Positions 32,316 through 40,956 of a stretch of 64,000 nt of DNA are shown here, in pieces. The notes beneath the pieces are model-generated. The model had not been told where the DNA came from and made no database searches. It saw nothing but the letters and a program-made list of their open reading frames with translations. Position numbers and translations under genes: made by a program. Source of the DNA: Novosphingobium resinovorum (lineage in GTDB: Bacteria; Pseudomonadota; Alphaproteobacteria; Sphingomonadales; Sphingomonadaceae); NCBI RefSeq assembly GCF_027922145.1, contig NZ_BSFC01000044.1, positions 124,001-188,000 of the forward strand, in the 5' to 3' direction. Each line of letters opens with the position of its first letter. The first letter of the stretch is position 1.

Positions 32316-33668
32316 GTGATCGTCTCCCCCATCTTCGCCGGCAAGCGCTACGCGGTCCTCGGCCTTGCGCGTTCGGGCCTTACCGCCGTCGCCACGCTGG
32401 TGGAGAGCGGGGCGAACGTCATGGCCTGGGACAGCCGCGACGAAGCGCGCCAGCAGCTGTGCGAGTGGACCGACTGCGGCAAGGTGGAACTGGCCGACCC
32501 GGTCAGCGCCGACATTACCGGCTATGACGGCGTCGTCGTCTCGCCCGGCATTCCGCTGAACCGCCACCCCATCGCCGAAGCCGCAGAGCGGGCGGGCGTC
32601 CCAGTGATCGGCGACATCGAACTTTTCGCGCTGGCCCGCGCCAGCCTGCCCGCGCACCGCGTGGTCGGCATTACCGGCACCAACGGCAAGTCCACCACGA
32701 CCTCGCTGGTCTGCCACCTTCTCGAAGTCGCGGGCGTTCCGGCGCGCGCGGGCGGCAATATCGGCGTGCCGGTGCTCGGCCCTGAGCCCTTGCCCGAGGG
32801 CGGCGTCTACGTGCTCGAACTGTCGAGCTACCAGATCGACATCACCCGCAGCCTCGACTGCGACGTGGCGGCGCTGCTCAACATCACCCCCGACCACCTC
32901 GACCGCTACGAGGGGTTCGAGGCTTACGCCGCCTCCAAGGGGCGCCTCTTCTCCATGCAGGGGCGCGAGCGGCAGGCCGTGTTCGGTGTCGGCGACAAGG
33001 AGACGCGGTCGATCGCCCATATCGAGGCCGCGCGCCGCGCGCCCGGTCTGGTTCGCTTCGCGGACGGGGCCGACCTCGTCGAGATCCAGAAGGAATGGCC
33101 CTCGCTGCAGGGGCCGCACAATCTCCAGAACGCCGCCGTGGCCGTCGCCATCGTCGAGGCGCTGGGGGTGAAGAAGGCGCAGTGGCGCAAGGGCCTGCGC
33201 ACTTTCAGCGGATTGCCGCACCGCATGGAGCGCGTGGCCGTCGCGAACGGCGTCACTTACATCAACGATTCCAAGGCGACCAATCCGGCCTCCACCGCGC
33301 CCGCGATCGCGGCGTTTCCGCCCGATCCGGAGCCGCGCATCCACTGGATCGTCGGGGGCCTGCCCAAGGGCGACAACCTCGACGAATGTGCACCGTTCTT
33401 CGGCAATATCGCTGCCGCCTACACCATCGGTGACGCGGGGCCGCTCTTTGCGGAAATCCTCTCGCCCTACACGCAGGTCCATCGCAGCGAGATGATGGCC
33501 GAGGCGATCCGTCAGGCGATGGTCGCGGCGAAGCCCGGCGACGTCGTCATGCTGTCACCGGCCTGCGCCAGCTTCGACCAGTTCCGCGACTATGAGGCGC
33601 GGGGTGACGTGTTTCGCCAGATCGTCGAAGCGCTTTTGGCCGAAAACGCCAAAGGGGAGCAGGACTGA
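32316..33668 (+). CDS. murD: UDP-MurNAc-L-alanine:D-glutamate ligase MurD
   Basis: Cytosolic Mur ligase that adds D-glutamate as the second stem residue. The 450-residue product carries an N-terminal UDP-binding Rossmann part (FAGKRYAVLGLARSGLTA), P-loop GITGTNGKSTTTSLV, LELSSYQIDIT, NITPDHLDRYEGF, and INDSKATNPAST, all typical for MurD. The GTG start has a strong GAGGAGGG upstream. Its stop shares TGATG with ftsW. Confidence 0.96.
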   Translation: MIVSPIFAGKRYAVLGLARSGLTAVATLVESGANVMAWDSRDEARQQLCEWTDCGKVELADPVSADITGYDGVVVSPGIPLNRHPIAEAAERAGVPVIGDIELFALARASLPAHRVVGITGTNGKSTTTSLVCHLLEVAGVPARAGGNIGVPVLGPEPLPEGGVYVLELSSYQIDITRSLDCDVAALLNITPDHLDRYEGFEAYAASKGRLFSMQGRERQAVFGVGDKETRSIAHIEAARRAPGLVRFADGADLVEIQKEWPSLQGPHNLQNAAVAVAIVEALGVKKAQWRKGLRTFSGLPHRMERVAVANGVTYINDSKATNPASTAPAIAAFPPDPEPRIHWIVGGLPKGDNLDECAPFFGNIAAAYTIGDAGPLFAEILSPYTQVHRSEMMAEAIRQAMVAAKPGDVVMLSPACASFDQFRDYEARGDVFRQIVEALLAENAKGEQD

Positions 33669-34858
33669 TGGCCACCCTTGCGCAAGGCCCGAACGCGCAG
33701 CGCTACAATCGTAACCGTCGCAGCCAGATCGCGATCTGGTGGCAGGAGATCGACCGGCCCACGCTGGTCCTCGTGCTGATCCTGATGGCGATCGGCGCGG
33801 TGGCGGTGGCGGCAGGATCGCCCGCCAGCGCTAAGCGCCTGTCGACCTCGGCGGAGCAGCTGCGTTCGCTGCACTTCTTCTACCTGCACATGCGCTGGCA
33901 GTTGCTGGGGCTTGCGGCGATGTTCTGGGCCTCCAGCCTGACCAAGGAGAGCGCCCGGCGCTTCGGCATCCTGCTCGGCGCGGCGATGCTGTTCGCGCTG
34001 GTGCTGGTGCCGATCGTCGGGTCCGAGGTGAACGGCGCCAAGCGCTGGCTGCGGTTCGGCATCTCGCTCCAGCCGTCGGAATTCCTCAAGTGCGGCTGGC
34101 CGATCCTGCTGGCATGGATCGTCTCGTGGCGCGCGCGTGATCCGCAGATTCCGGTCGTCGGCATCTGCTTCGCGGTTATGGGTCTGCTTGGTGCGCTGCT
34201 GATGCTCCAGCCGGACTTCGGCTCGACGATGCTGTTTTCCGGCGCGTTTCTGGTGATGATCCTGCTGTCGGGCATCGACGTGAAGCGCATCGGCATGTTC
34301 GCGGGCGCAGGCATCGCGGGCCTTGTCCTGATGTATTTCACTTATGACAACGGCCGCAACCGCATCGACAACTTCCTGTTCGGCGGCTCGGCATTCGACC
34401 AGGTGGACCTCGCCCAGCGCACGCTGCTCAACGGCGGGTGGACCGGGCTCGGCTTCTGGATGGGCACGCGCAAGATGGCGCTGCCCGAGGCGCATACCGA
34501 CTACATCTTCTCCGTCATCGGCGAGGAGTTCGGGTTGCTCGCCTGCATGGTCATCGTGGTGCTCTACCTCGCGATCCTGACGCGGGTGATCCTGCGATTG
34601 GTGGACGAGGAAGACCTGTTCACGGTGCTCGCCGCATCGGGCTTCGCCGCGCAGTTCGGCGGGCAGGCGTTCATCAACATCCTCGTCAATCTGCAGCTGT
34701 TCCCGTCCAAGGGCATGACCCTGCCGCTTATCAGCTATGGTGGTTCGTCCACCGTGGCGATGTGCCTGAGCATGGGCCTGCTGCTGGCGGTGACGCGGCG
34801 CAACCCGTTCATCCAGCGCGAGAAGTTCAGCCTGCGCGCCATCGGAGATATGTCATGA
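33668..34858 (+). CDS. ftsW: Septal peptidoglycan glycosyltransferase FtsW
   Basis: SEDS-family membrane glycosyltransferase that polymerises lipid II at the septum together with FtsI. The 396-residue product has about ten membrane helices with SEDS signatures NGAKRWLRFGISLQPSEFLK, LMLQPDFGSTM, PEAHTDYIFSVIGEEFGLL and GMTLPLISYGGSS. It overlaps murD by one base and murG by four bases. Confidence 0.96.
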   Translation: MATLAQGPNAQRYNRNRRSQIAIWWQEIDRPTLVLVLILMAIGAVAVAAGSPASAKRLSTSAEQLRSLHFFYLHMRWQLLGLAAMFWASSLTKESARRFGILLGAAMLFALVLVPIVGSEVNGAKRWLRFGISLQPSEFLKCGWPILLAWIVSWRARDPQIPVVGICFAVMGLLGALLMLQPDFGSTMLFSGAFLVMILLSGIDVKRIGMFAGAGIAGLVLMYFTYDNGRNRIDNFLFGGSAFDQVDLAQRTLLNGGWTGLGFWMGTRKMALPEAHTDYIFSVIGEEFGLLACMVIVVLYLAILTRVILRLVDEEDLFTVLAASGFAAQFGGQAFINILVNLQLFPSKGMTLPLISYGGSSTVAMCLSMGLLLAVTRRNPFIQREKFSLRAIGDMS

Positions 34859-36114
34859 GTTCGGTTTCGCGCCACTACGTGCTTGCGGCCGGCGGCACTG
34901 GCGGACACCTGATTCCCGCCTTCGCGCTCGCCGCCGAACTGCACGCACGCGGCCACCACGTGGCGCTGGTGACCGACGAGCGCGGCGCCGCGATCCCCGG
35001 CAAGCCTGACTACCTGACCACCCACGTCCTGCCGCAGGGCCGCATCGCGGGGAAGAACCCGCTTGGCTGGCTCAAGGGCGCGAAGGGCGTGCTGGCCGGT
35101 CGCCGCATGGCGCTGCGCCTGTTCGAGAGCTTCGAGCCGACCGCCGTGGTCGGCTTCGGCGGCTATCCGGCGATGCCGACGATGCTGGCCGCGCGCGCCG
35201 CGAAGCTGCCGATCGTGCTGCATGAGCAGAACTCGGTGCTGGGCCGCGTGAACCGCTGGTTCGCCAAGAAGGTGGACGCTATCGCCACCTCGGCCGAGAA
35301 GACCGAGAAGCTGGATCCGGCGCTGGCCGGCAAGGTCACCGTCGTCGGTAACCCGGTGCGCGAGGACGTGCTGCGCCTGCGCGAGCAGCCGTACCCCGAG
35401 TTCACCGAGGACAGCCTGTTCCGCATCCTCGTCACCGGCGGCAGCCAGGGCGCGCGGGTGCTGTCGGACGTCGTGCCCGAGGGGCTGGCGATGCTGCCCC
35501 CGGCGCTCCGCTCGCGCCTTCAGGTGATCCAGCAGGCCCGCGCCGAGGACATCGAGCGCGTGCGCGAACGCTACGCCGCGCACGGCATTCCGGCGGAACT
35601 GGCGACCTATTTCGAGAACATGGCCGAGCGCCTTGCCGGTGCGCACTTGTTCATCGGCCGCTCGGGCGCCTCGACGATCGCGGAGCTGACCGCCGTGGGC
35701 CGTCCTGCGATCCTGATCCCGCTGCCTTACGCGATGGACGACCACCAGAGCGTCAACGCGCGCGAGATGGTCGCGGGCGGGGGCGCGCGGGTGATCCGCC
35801 AGCCCGCCGTCACCACCGAGAATCCCGACGCCTACAAGGGCGACAAGCGCAATGCGCTGCTCAGCGAACAGGCCGAGGTCCATCAGAAGATGGCCAAGGA
35901 CTTGTGCCTGCAGATCCAGGCGATCGCCCAGCATCCTGAGACGCTGGCGAACGCCGCGCATGCCTCGTGGAACTGCGGCTATCCGAACGCCGCGCGTGAT
36001 CTGGCCGACCTCGTCGAGAGCTTCGGCGCGGCGCCGATCATGGACGTCATTCGAATGGAAAAGGCTTCTGCGCCGCAAGGTGGCGAGGCTTTGGCGCGGG
36101 AGTCTGCGCTGTGA
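34855..36114 (+). CDS. murG: UDP-GlcNAc:lipid I N-acetylglucosaminyltransferase MurG
   Basis: Membrane-associated GT-B glycosyltransferase converting lipid I into lipid II. The 419-residue product shows the N-terminal glycine loop AAGGTGGHLIPAFALA, GFGGYPAMPTMLAA, the HEQNSVLGRVNRWF motif, the second loop VTGGSQGARVLSD and FIGRSGASTIAELTAVGRPA. It overlaps the ftsW stop by four bases. The C-terminus is some 40 residues longer than E. coli MurG, and the reading frame ends just before a repeat element that separates it from murC. Confidence 0.95.
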   Translation: MSSVSRHYVLAAGGTGGHLIPAFALAAELHARGHHVALVTDERGAAIPGKPDYLTTHVLPQGRIAGKNPLGWLKGAKGVLAGRRMALRLFESFEPTAVVGFGGYPAMPTMLAARAAKLPIVLHEQNSVLGRVNRWFAKKVDAIATSAEKTEKLDPALAGKVTVVGNPVREDVLRLREQPYPEFTEDSLFRILVTGGSQGARVLSDVVPEGLAMLPPALRSRLQVIQQARAEDIERVRERYAAHGIPAELATYFENMAERLAGAHLFIGRSGASTIAELTAVGRPAILIPLPYAMDDHQSVNAREMVAGGGARVIRQPAVTTENPDAYKGDKRNALLSEQAEVHQKMAKDLCLQIQAIAQHPETLANAAHASWNCGYPNAARDLADLVESFGAAPIMDVIRMEKASAPQGGEALARESAL

Positions 36115-36115
36115 T

Positions 36116-36213
36116 CCTTCGACAAGCTCAGGATGAGCGGAACTTTGTGTATTTGGCGGATATGACTATCATCCACGTTCTCTCCACCCCGCTCATGCTG
36201 AGCTTGTCGAAGC
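36116..36213. repeat. Repeat element with 25-bp inverted arms between murG and murC
   Basis: Arms CCTTCGACAAGCTCAGGATG... (36116-36140) and its inverse (36189-36213) differ at two or three positions. It begins at the murG stop. The next 18 bases (36215-36232), just before the murC start, are identical to 11276-11293 inside the element at 11228, so the repeat-derived region probably reaches to the murC ATG. It breaks the otherwise tight dcw cluster. Confidence 0.85.
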
Positions 36214-36235
36214 ACCATCGGCAAGGCGCCCCCGC

Positions 36236-37657
36236 ATGAAGGGCGTCGGCACCGAAATCGGGACCATCCATTTCGTCGGGATCGGCGGCATCGGCATGTC
36301 GGGCATCGCCGAGGTCATGCACAACCTCGGCTACTCGGTGCAGGGCAGCGACATTGCCGAGGGCTATGTCGTCGAGGGCCTGCGCGCGCGCGGCATCAAG
36401 GTCTCGATCGGCCACGCCGCCGAGAACGTCGAAGGCGCGGCGGTGGTCGTCACCTCCACGGCGGTGAAGCGTGAGAACCCCGAGGTCGTCTACGCCCTCG
36501 AACACCGCATCCCGGTGGTGCGCCGCGCGGAAATGCTGGCCGAGCTGATGCGCCTCAAGAACACCGTCGCGGTGGCGGGTACGCATGGCAAGACCACCAC
36601 GACCTCGATGGTCGCGGCGCTGCTCGATGCGGGCGGCGTGGACCCGACGGTCATCAACGGCGGTATCATCAACTCCTACGGATCGAACGCCCGCCTCGGC
36701 GCCTCGGACTGGATGGTGGTCGAGGCCGACGAGAGCGACGGTTCGTTCCTGCGCCTCGACGGCACGATCGCCATCGTCACCAACATCGATCCCGAGCACC
36801 TCGATCACTACGGCTCGTTCGAGAGAATCAAGGAATCCTTCGTCGAATTCATCGAGAACGTGCCGTTCTACGGCGCGGCGATGCTGTGCATCGATCACCC
36901 CGAAGTGCAGGCGATCATCCCCAAGGTGCGCGACCGCCGCGTGGTGACCTATGGCTTCTCCGCCCAGGCCGACATTCGCGGCGAGAACGTGACCCCGATC
37001 CCCGGCGGCAACCGCTTCGACGTGGCGCTGCGCCAGCGCGACGGCAGCTTCCGCCGGATCGAAGGCATCGAACTGCCAATGCCGGGCCGCCACAACGTCC
37101 AGAACGCGCTCGCCGCCGTGGGCGTGGCGGTGGAGATGGGCTGCTCGGATGCCTGCATCCAGACCGGCTTCTCCAAGTTCGGCGGCGTGAAGCGGCGCTT
37201 CACCAAGGTCGGCGAAGTGGAACTGGATGGCGGCTCGGTCACCGTGATCGACGACTACGGCCACCACCCGGTCGAGATCCGCGCCGTGCTCGCCGCCGCG
37301 CGCGAGGGCGTCCAAAACCGCGTCATCGCCGTGGTGCAGCCGCACCGTTTCACCCGCCTGCGCGACCACATGGAAGACTTCCAGGGCGCCTTCAACGACG
37401 CCGACGTGGTCTATGCCGCGCCCGTCTACGCGGCGGGCGAGCAGCCGATCGAGGGCGTGGACAGCGCGGAGATGGTCTCGGGCATGAAGGCGCGCGGGCA
37501 TCGTTCGGCGCAGATCATCGCGGGCGCGGACGCGCTGGCGGAGGTGCTGGCGGGCTCGATCCAGCCGGGCGACATGATCGTGTGCCTCGGCGCGGGCGAC
37601 ATCACCAAGTGGGCCGCCGGCCTTGCCGACAGCATTCGCGTGCGGAGGGCGGGGTGA
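36236..37657 (+). CDS. murC: UDP-MurNAc:L-alanine ligase MurC
   Basis: Cytosolic Mur ligase adding the first stem-peptide residue to UDP-MurNAc. The 473-residue product shows FVGIGGIGMSGIAEVMHNLG at the N-terminus, P-loop VAGTHGKTTTTSMVA, TNIDPEHLDHYGSF and DDYGHHPVEIRAVL. It follows a repeat element; CAAGG about nine bases upstream, itself in repeat-like sequence, is the only visible ribosome site. The end overlaps the murB GTG by four bases. Confidence 0.96.
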   Translation: MKGVGTEIGTIHFVGIGGIGMSGIAEVMHNLGYSVQGSDIAEGYVVEGLRARGIKVSIGHAAENVEGAAVVVTSTAVKRENPEVVYALEHRIPVVRRAEMLAELMRLKNTVAVAGTHGKTTTTSMVAALLDAGGVDPTVINGGIINSYGSNARLGASDWMVVEADESDGSFLRLDGTIAIVTNIDPEHLDHYGSFERIKESFVEFIENVPFYGAAMLCIDHPEVQAIIPKVRDRRVVTYGFSAQADIRGENVTPIPGGNRFDVALRQRDGSFRRIEGIELPMPGRHNVQNALAAVGVAVEMGCSDACIQTGFSKFGGVKRRFTKVGEVELDGGSVTVIDDYGHHPVEIRAVLAAAREGVQNRVIAVVQPHRFTRLRDHMEDFQGAFNDADVVYAAPVYAAGEQPIEGVDSAEMVSGMKARGHRSAQIIAGADALAEVLAGSIQPGDMIVCLGAGDITKWAAGLADSIRVRRAG

Positions 37658-38553
37658 CACTCACGTTCGATCAGACGGCGGTTCGGGGCAAGCTGACGGC
37701 CAATGCGCCGCTGGCCCCGCTCGTCTGGTTCAAGGCGGGCGGCCATGCGCAGTGGCTGTTCGAGCCAAAGGATCTGGCCGACCTGCAGGATTTCCTGCGC
37801 GCGCTGGACCCGGCGGTGCCGCTGATGGCGCTGGGGCTCGGCTCCAACATGATCGTGCGCGATGGCGGCGTCCCCGGCGTGGTGATCCGGCTGGGCAAGG
37901 CCTTCGCCAAGGTCACCAAGGTGGATGACGTCACGCTCGACTGCGGCGGCGGGGCGAGCGGCATCCTCGTTTCCTCCACCGCGCGCGATGCGGGAATCGC
38001 GGGCGTGGAATTCCTGCGCTCGATCCCCGGCACCGTGGGCGGTTTCGTGCGGATGAACGGCGGCGCTTATGGCGGCGAGGTCAAGGACATCCTGATCGAC
38101 TGCGACGTGGTGCTGCGCTCGGGCGAACTGGTGACGCTGGGCAATGCCGATCTCGGCTATACCTACCGCCATTCGCAGCTGCCCGAAGGCGCGGTGGTCG
38201 TCTCCGCGCGCTTCAAGGGCCGCCCCGGCGAGCCTGCCGCGATCCAGGCCGAGATGGACCGCATCTCCGCCGCGCGCGAGGCCAGCCAGCCGCTGCGTTC
38301 CAAGACTGGCGGCTCCACCTTCAAGAACCCCGAGGGCCACGCCGCGTGGAAGCTGGTGGACGAGGCTGGCTGCCGCGGTCTGACCATGGGCGGCGCGCAA
38401 GTGAGCGAGAAGCACACCAACTTCCTGCTCAACACTGGCGAGGCCACCAGCGAGGACATCGAGAACCTCGGCGACGAAGTGCGCCGCCGGGTGAAGGACA
38501 AGTCCGGCGTCGATCTCGAATGGGAAATTCAGCGGGTAGGAACCCGCCCATGA
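37654..38553 (+). CDS. murB: UDP-N-acetylenolpyruvoylglucosamine reductase MurB
   Basis: FAD-dependent enzyme that reduces UDP-enolpyruvyl-GlcNAc to UDP-MurNAc. The 299-residue product shows APLVWFKAGGHAQWLF, the FAD motif LGLGSNMIVRDGG, FLRSIPGTVGGFVRMNGGAYGGE, YTYRHS and the catalytic GGSTFKNPEG region. The chosen GTG at 37654 overlaps the murC stop. Its stop overlaps the DUF4262 gene start. Confidence 0.95.
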   Translation: MTLTFDQTAVRGKLTANAPLAPLVWFKAGGHAQWLFEPKDLADLQDFLRALDPAVPLMALGLGSNMIVRDGGVPGVVIRLGKAFAKVTKVDDVTLDCGGGASGILVSSTARDAGIAGVEFLRSIPGTVGGFVRMNGGAYGGEVKDILIDCDVVLRSGELVTLGNADLGYTYRHSQLPEGAVVVSARFKGRPGEPAAIQAEMDRISAAREASQPLRSKTGGSTFKNPEGHAAWKLVDEAGCRGLTMGGAQVSEKHTNFLLNTGEATSEDIENLGDEVRRRVKDKSGVDLEWEIQRVGTRP

Positions 38554-39065
38554 GAGATGATCGCCTGTCCCGCCACGAACAGCAGATTCTCGACAACATC
38601 GAGGAATTCGGCTGCCACATCACCGTCGTCACCCCGCCCGACGAACCGGACGAGGACGACGAGGATGAGGGCGAGGAACGCTTCGCCTATTCGGTCGGCT
38701 TTCGCACCAGTGTCAGCCAGCCCGAGGTGATCGTCTTCGGTTTCTCGACCGAACTCTCCGCCGCCGTCATCAACGGCTTGCTCGACATGTGCCGCGAGGG
38801 CTTCGAGATGGAGGACTGGAAGGTCGTCGATGGTCTCCTCAAGGGCCACCGCTGCGTGCTGCGCGAAGTCGAGCCGGAATGCCTGATCCCGCACTACTTC
38901 AACTCGGCGATGTGGTACGCCGAGCATGAGGGCGAGGAAATGTCCCGCGCGATGCAGATCGTCTGGCCGGGCGTGGACGACGGCCTCTTCCCCTGGGACA
39001 AGGGCTGCTCCGAAGCCGTCCGCGACCTGCAAACCCCGCTTTACCGAACGAGTCTGAATTCATGA
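38550..39065 (+). CDS. DUF4262 domain-containing protein inside the dcw cluster
   Basis: 171-residue soluble acidic protein. After a short helical start (LSRHEQQILDNIEEFGCHIT) and an acidic loop of about 14 Asp/Glu residues, the sequence RFAYSVGFRTSVSQPEVIVFGF is characteristic of DUF4262, a domain of unknown function found mostly in free-standing proteins. Four-base overlaps with murB and ddl bind it firmly into the operon. It has no known role in peptidoglycan synthesis; a function linked to division or the envelope is inference from position only. Confidence 0.82.
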   Translation: MRDDRLSRHEQQILDNIEEFGCHITVVTPPDEPDEDDEDEGEERFAYSVGFRTSVSQPEVIVFGFSTELSAAVINGLLDMCREGFEMEDWKVVDGLLKGHRCVLREVEPECLIPHYFNSAMWYAEHEGEEMSRAMQIVWPGVDDGLFPWDKGCSEAVRDLQTPLYRTSLNS

Positions 39066-40006
39066 GCCTGAATCCCTTGCATGTCGCGGTCCTGATGGGC
39101 GGTTGGTCGAGCGAACGCCCGGTCTCGCTGATGAGCGGCGAGGGCGTGGCCAAGGCTCTGGAATCGAAGGGCCACACCGTCACCCGCATCGACATGGACC
39201 GCGATGTCGCGCTGCGTCTGGCCGAGGCGAAGCCCGACGTCGTGTTCAACGCCCTCCACGGCGCGCCGGGCGAGGACGGCACAGTGCAGGGCATGATGGA
39301 CCTGATGGGCCTGACTTACACCCATTCCGGCCTCGCGACTTCGGTGATCGCGATCGACAAGGAACTGACCAAGCAGGCGCTGGTCCCGCACGGCGTGCCG
39401 ATGCCGGGTGGCCGCGTGGTCAAGTCCGCCGACATTCACGTGGCCGATCCGCTGCCGCGTCCTTATGTGCTGAAGCCGGTGAACGAGGGTTCGTCGGTCG
39501 GCGTCGCCATCGTCACAGCCGAGGGCAACTACGGCAACCCCATCGCGAAGGACGTGACGGGGCCGTGGCAGGAGTTCGACGAACTTCTGGCCGAGCCCTA
39601 CATCCGTGGACGCGAACTGACGACCGCCGTGATCGGCGACCGCGCTCTGCTGGTGACTGAACTCAAGCCCAAGTCGGGTTTCTATGATTTCGATTCCAAG
39701 TACACTGACGGCATGACCGAGCACGTCTGCCCGGCGGACATTCCTGACGAGATCACGCAGGCCTGCAAGGACATTGCGCTGCGCTCGCACCAGTTGCTGG
39801 GTTGCAAGGGCACCAGCCGTTCGGACTTCCGCTGGGACGACACGCAGGGGATCGAGGGGCTGTTCCTGCTGGAGGTGAACACCCAGCCGGGCATGACCCC
39901 CTTGAGCCTTGTGCCCGAGCAGGCGCGCGCCTGCGGTATGGACTATCCCGAACTCGTCGAGGCGATCATTGCCGAGGCGCTAAGCGACAAAGCAAAGGCC
40001 AAATGA
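39062..40006 (+). CDS. ddl: D-alanine:D-alanine ligase
   Basis: ATP-grasp enzyme that makes the D-Ala-D-Ala used by MurF. The 314-residue product shows the N-terminal VLMGGWSSERPVSLMSG, YTHSGLATSVIAIDKELTK, the ATP-binding YVLKPVNEGSSVGVAIV, GRELTTAVIG and the metal-binding LLEVNTQPGMTPLSL. Four-base overlaps on both sides (DUF4262 gene, ftsQ). A DdlB-type enzyme by its place in the cluster. Confidence 0.96.
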   Translation: MSLNPLHVAVLMGGWSSERPVSLMSGEGVAKALESKGHTVTRIDMDRDVALRLAEAKPDVVFNALHGAPGEDGTVQGMMDLMGLTYTHSGLATSVIAIDKELTKQALVPHGVPMPGGRVVKSADIHVADPLPRPYVLKPVNEGSSVGVAIVTAEGNYGNPIAKDVTGPWQEFDELLAEPYIRGRELTTAVIGDRALLVTELKPKSGFYDFDSKYTDGMTEHVCPADIPDEITQACKDIALRSHQLLGCKGTSRSDFRWDDTQGIEGLFLLEVNTQPGMTPLSLVPEQARACGMDYPELVEAIIAEALSDKAKAK

Positions 40007-40956
40007 GCCAGACCATCCGGCGCAAGGGCACCACCGCCCGCAAGGCCGCCGCGCAGGCGGGCGCGCAGCGCAAGGTGCGCGTGGCCAAGGCGCGGACCGG
40101 GTCGGCACTCGATCAGGTCATGGCCTGGCTGCCGTTCTCCGAAGGGCAACTGCACAAAATCTTCCTCGTTGCCATCCTCGGCGGCGCGGCGGCGCTCGTC
40201 TGCGTGGTGGCGAGCTTCGCCGGACTGCCGGGGCTGGCCGGGCACCAGATGGCGCTGGTCGCGGGCCAGACCGGCTTCGAGGTGAAGCGCGTCGAAGTGC
40301 GCGGCGTCAAGAACATCAACGAACTCAAGGTCTATGAGAAGGCGCTGGCGGAGCGTGATCGCGCCATGCCCCTGGTCGATATCGAAGCGCTGCGGCAGGA
40401 TCTGCTGACACTGTCGTGGGTCAAGGACGCGCGCGTCTCGCGCCAGCTGCCCGATACGCTCGTGATCGATATCGTCGAGCGCGAGCCGCATGCGGTGCTC
40501 CGCAAGGCCGATCGCTTCGTGCTGATCGACGAGACGGGCCATGAACTCGAAGCCATCAGTCGCAAGGATGCGGGCGGCAAGCTGATCGTCTCCGGCCCCG
40601 GCGCGGGGCAGCAGGTGATCGCGCTCGGGCACTTGCTGGAGGCCGCGCCTGCGATGAAGCCGCGCGTCGCCGAGGCGGAATGGATCGGCAATCGCCGCTG
40701 GAACCTGACGTTCCAGTCGGGGCAAGTGCTTGCGCTGCCCGAGGGAGATCGCGAGTCCGCCGGGGCGCTGGTCACGTTCGCGCGGCTCGACGGCACCAAC
40801 CGCCTGCTCGGCGGCAAGGTGACGGCCTTCGACATGCGCGCGAAGGACCGAATCTACATGCGCGTGCCGGAGCAGGACGGGCAGGAACTGGCCTTGAAGG
40901 CGGGCTCGGTTCCGCATACCGGCGCCACCGAAACGACGGCGGGGGAAGAACAGTAA
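40003..40956 (+). CDS. ftsQ: Cell division protein FtsQ
   Basis: Bitopic scaffold of the divisome. The 317-residue product has a long basic cytoplasmic N-terminus (about 48 residues), one membrane helix (IFLVAILGGAAALVCVVASF), a POTRA domain (FEVKRVEVRGVKNINELKVY ... LPLTLSWVKDARVSRQLPDT-like segment) and the FtsQ/DivIB C-terminal domain. The ATG at 40003 overlaps the ddl stop, and its stop shares a base with the ftsA start. Confidence 0.94.
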   Translation: MSQTIRRKGTTARKAAAQAGAQRKVRVAKARTGSALDQVMAWLPFSEGQLHKIFLVAILGGAAALVCVVASFAGLPGLAGHQMALVAGQTGFEVKRVEVRGVKNINELKVYEKALAERDRAMPLVDIEALRQDLLTLSWVKDARVSRQLPDTLVIDIVEREPHAVLRKADRFVLIDETGHELEAISRKDAGGKLIVSGPGAGQQVIALGHLLEAAPAMKPRVAEAEWIGNRRWNLTFQSGQVLALPEGDRESAGALVTFARLDGTNRLLGGKVTAFDMRAKDRIYMRVPEQDGQELALKAGSVPHTGATETTAGEEQ

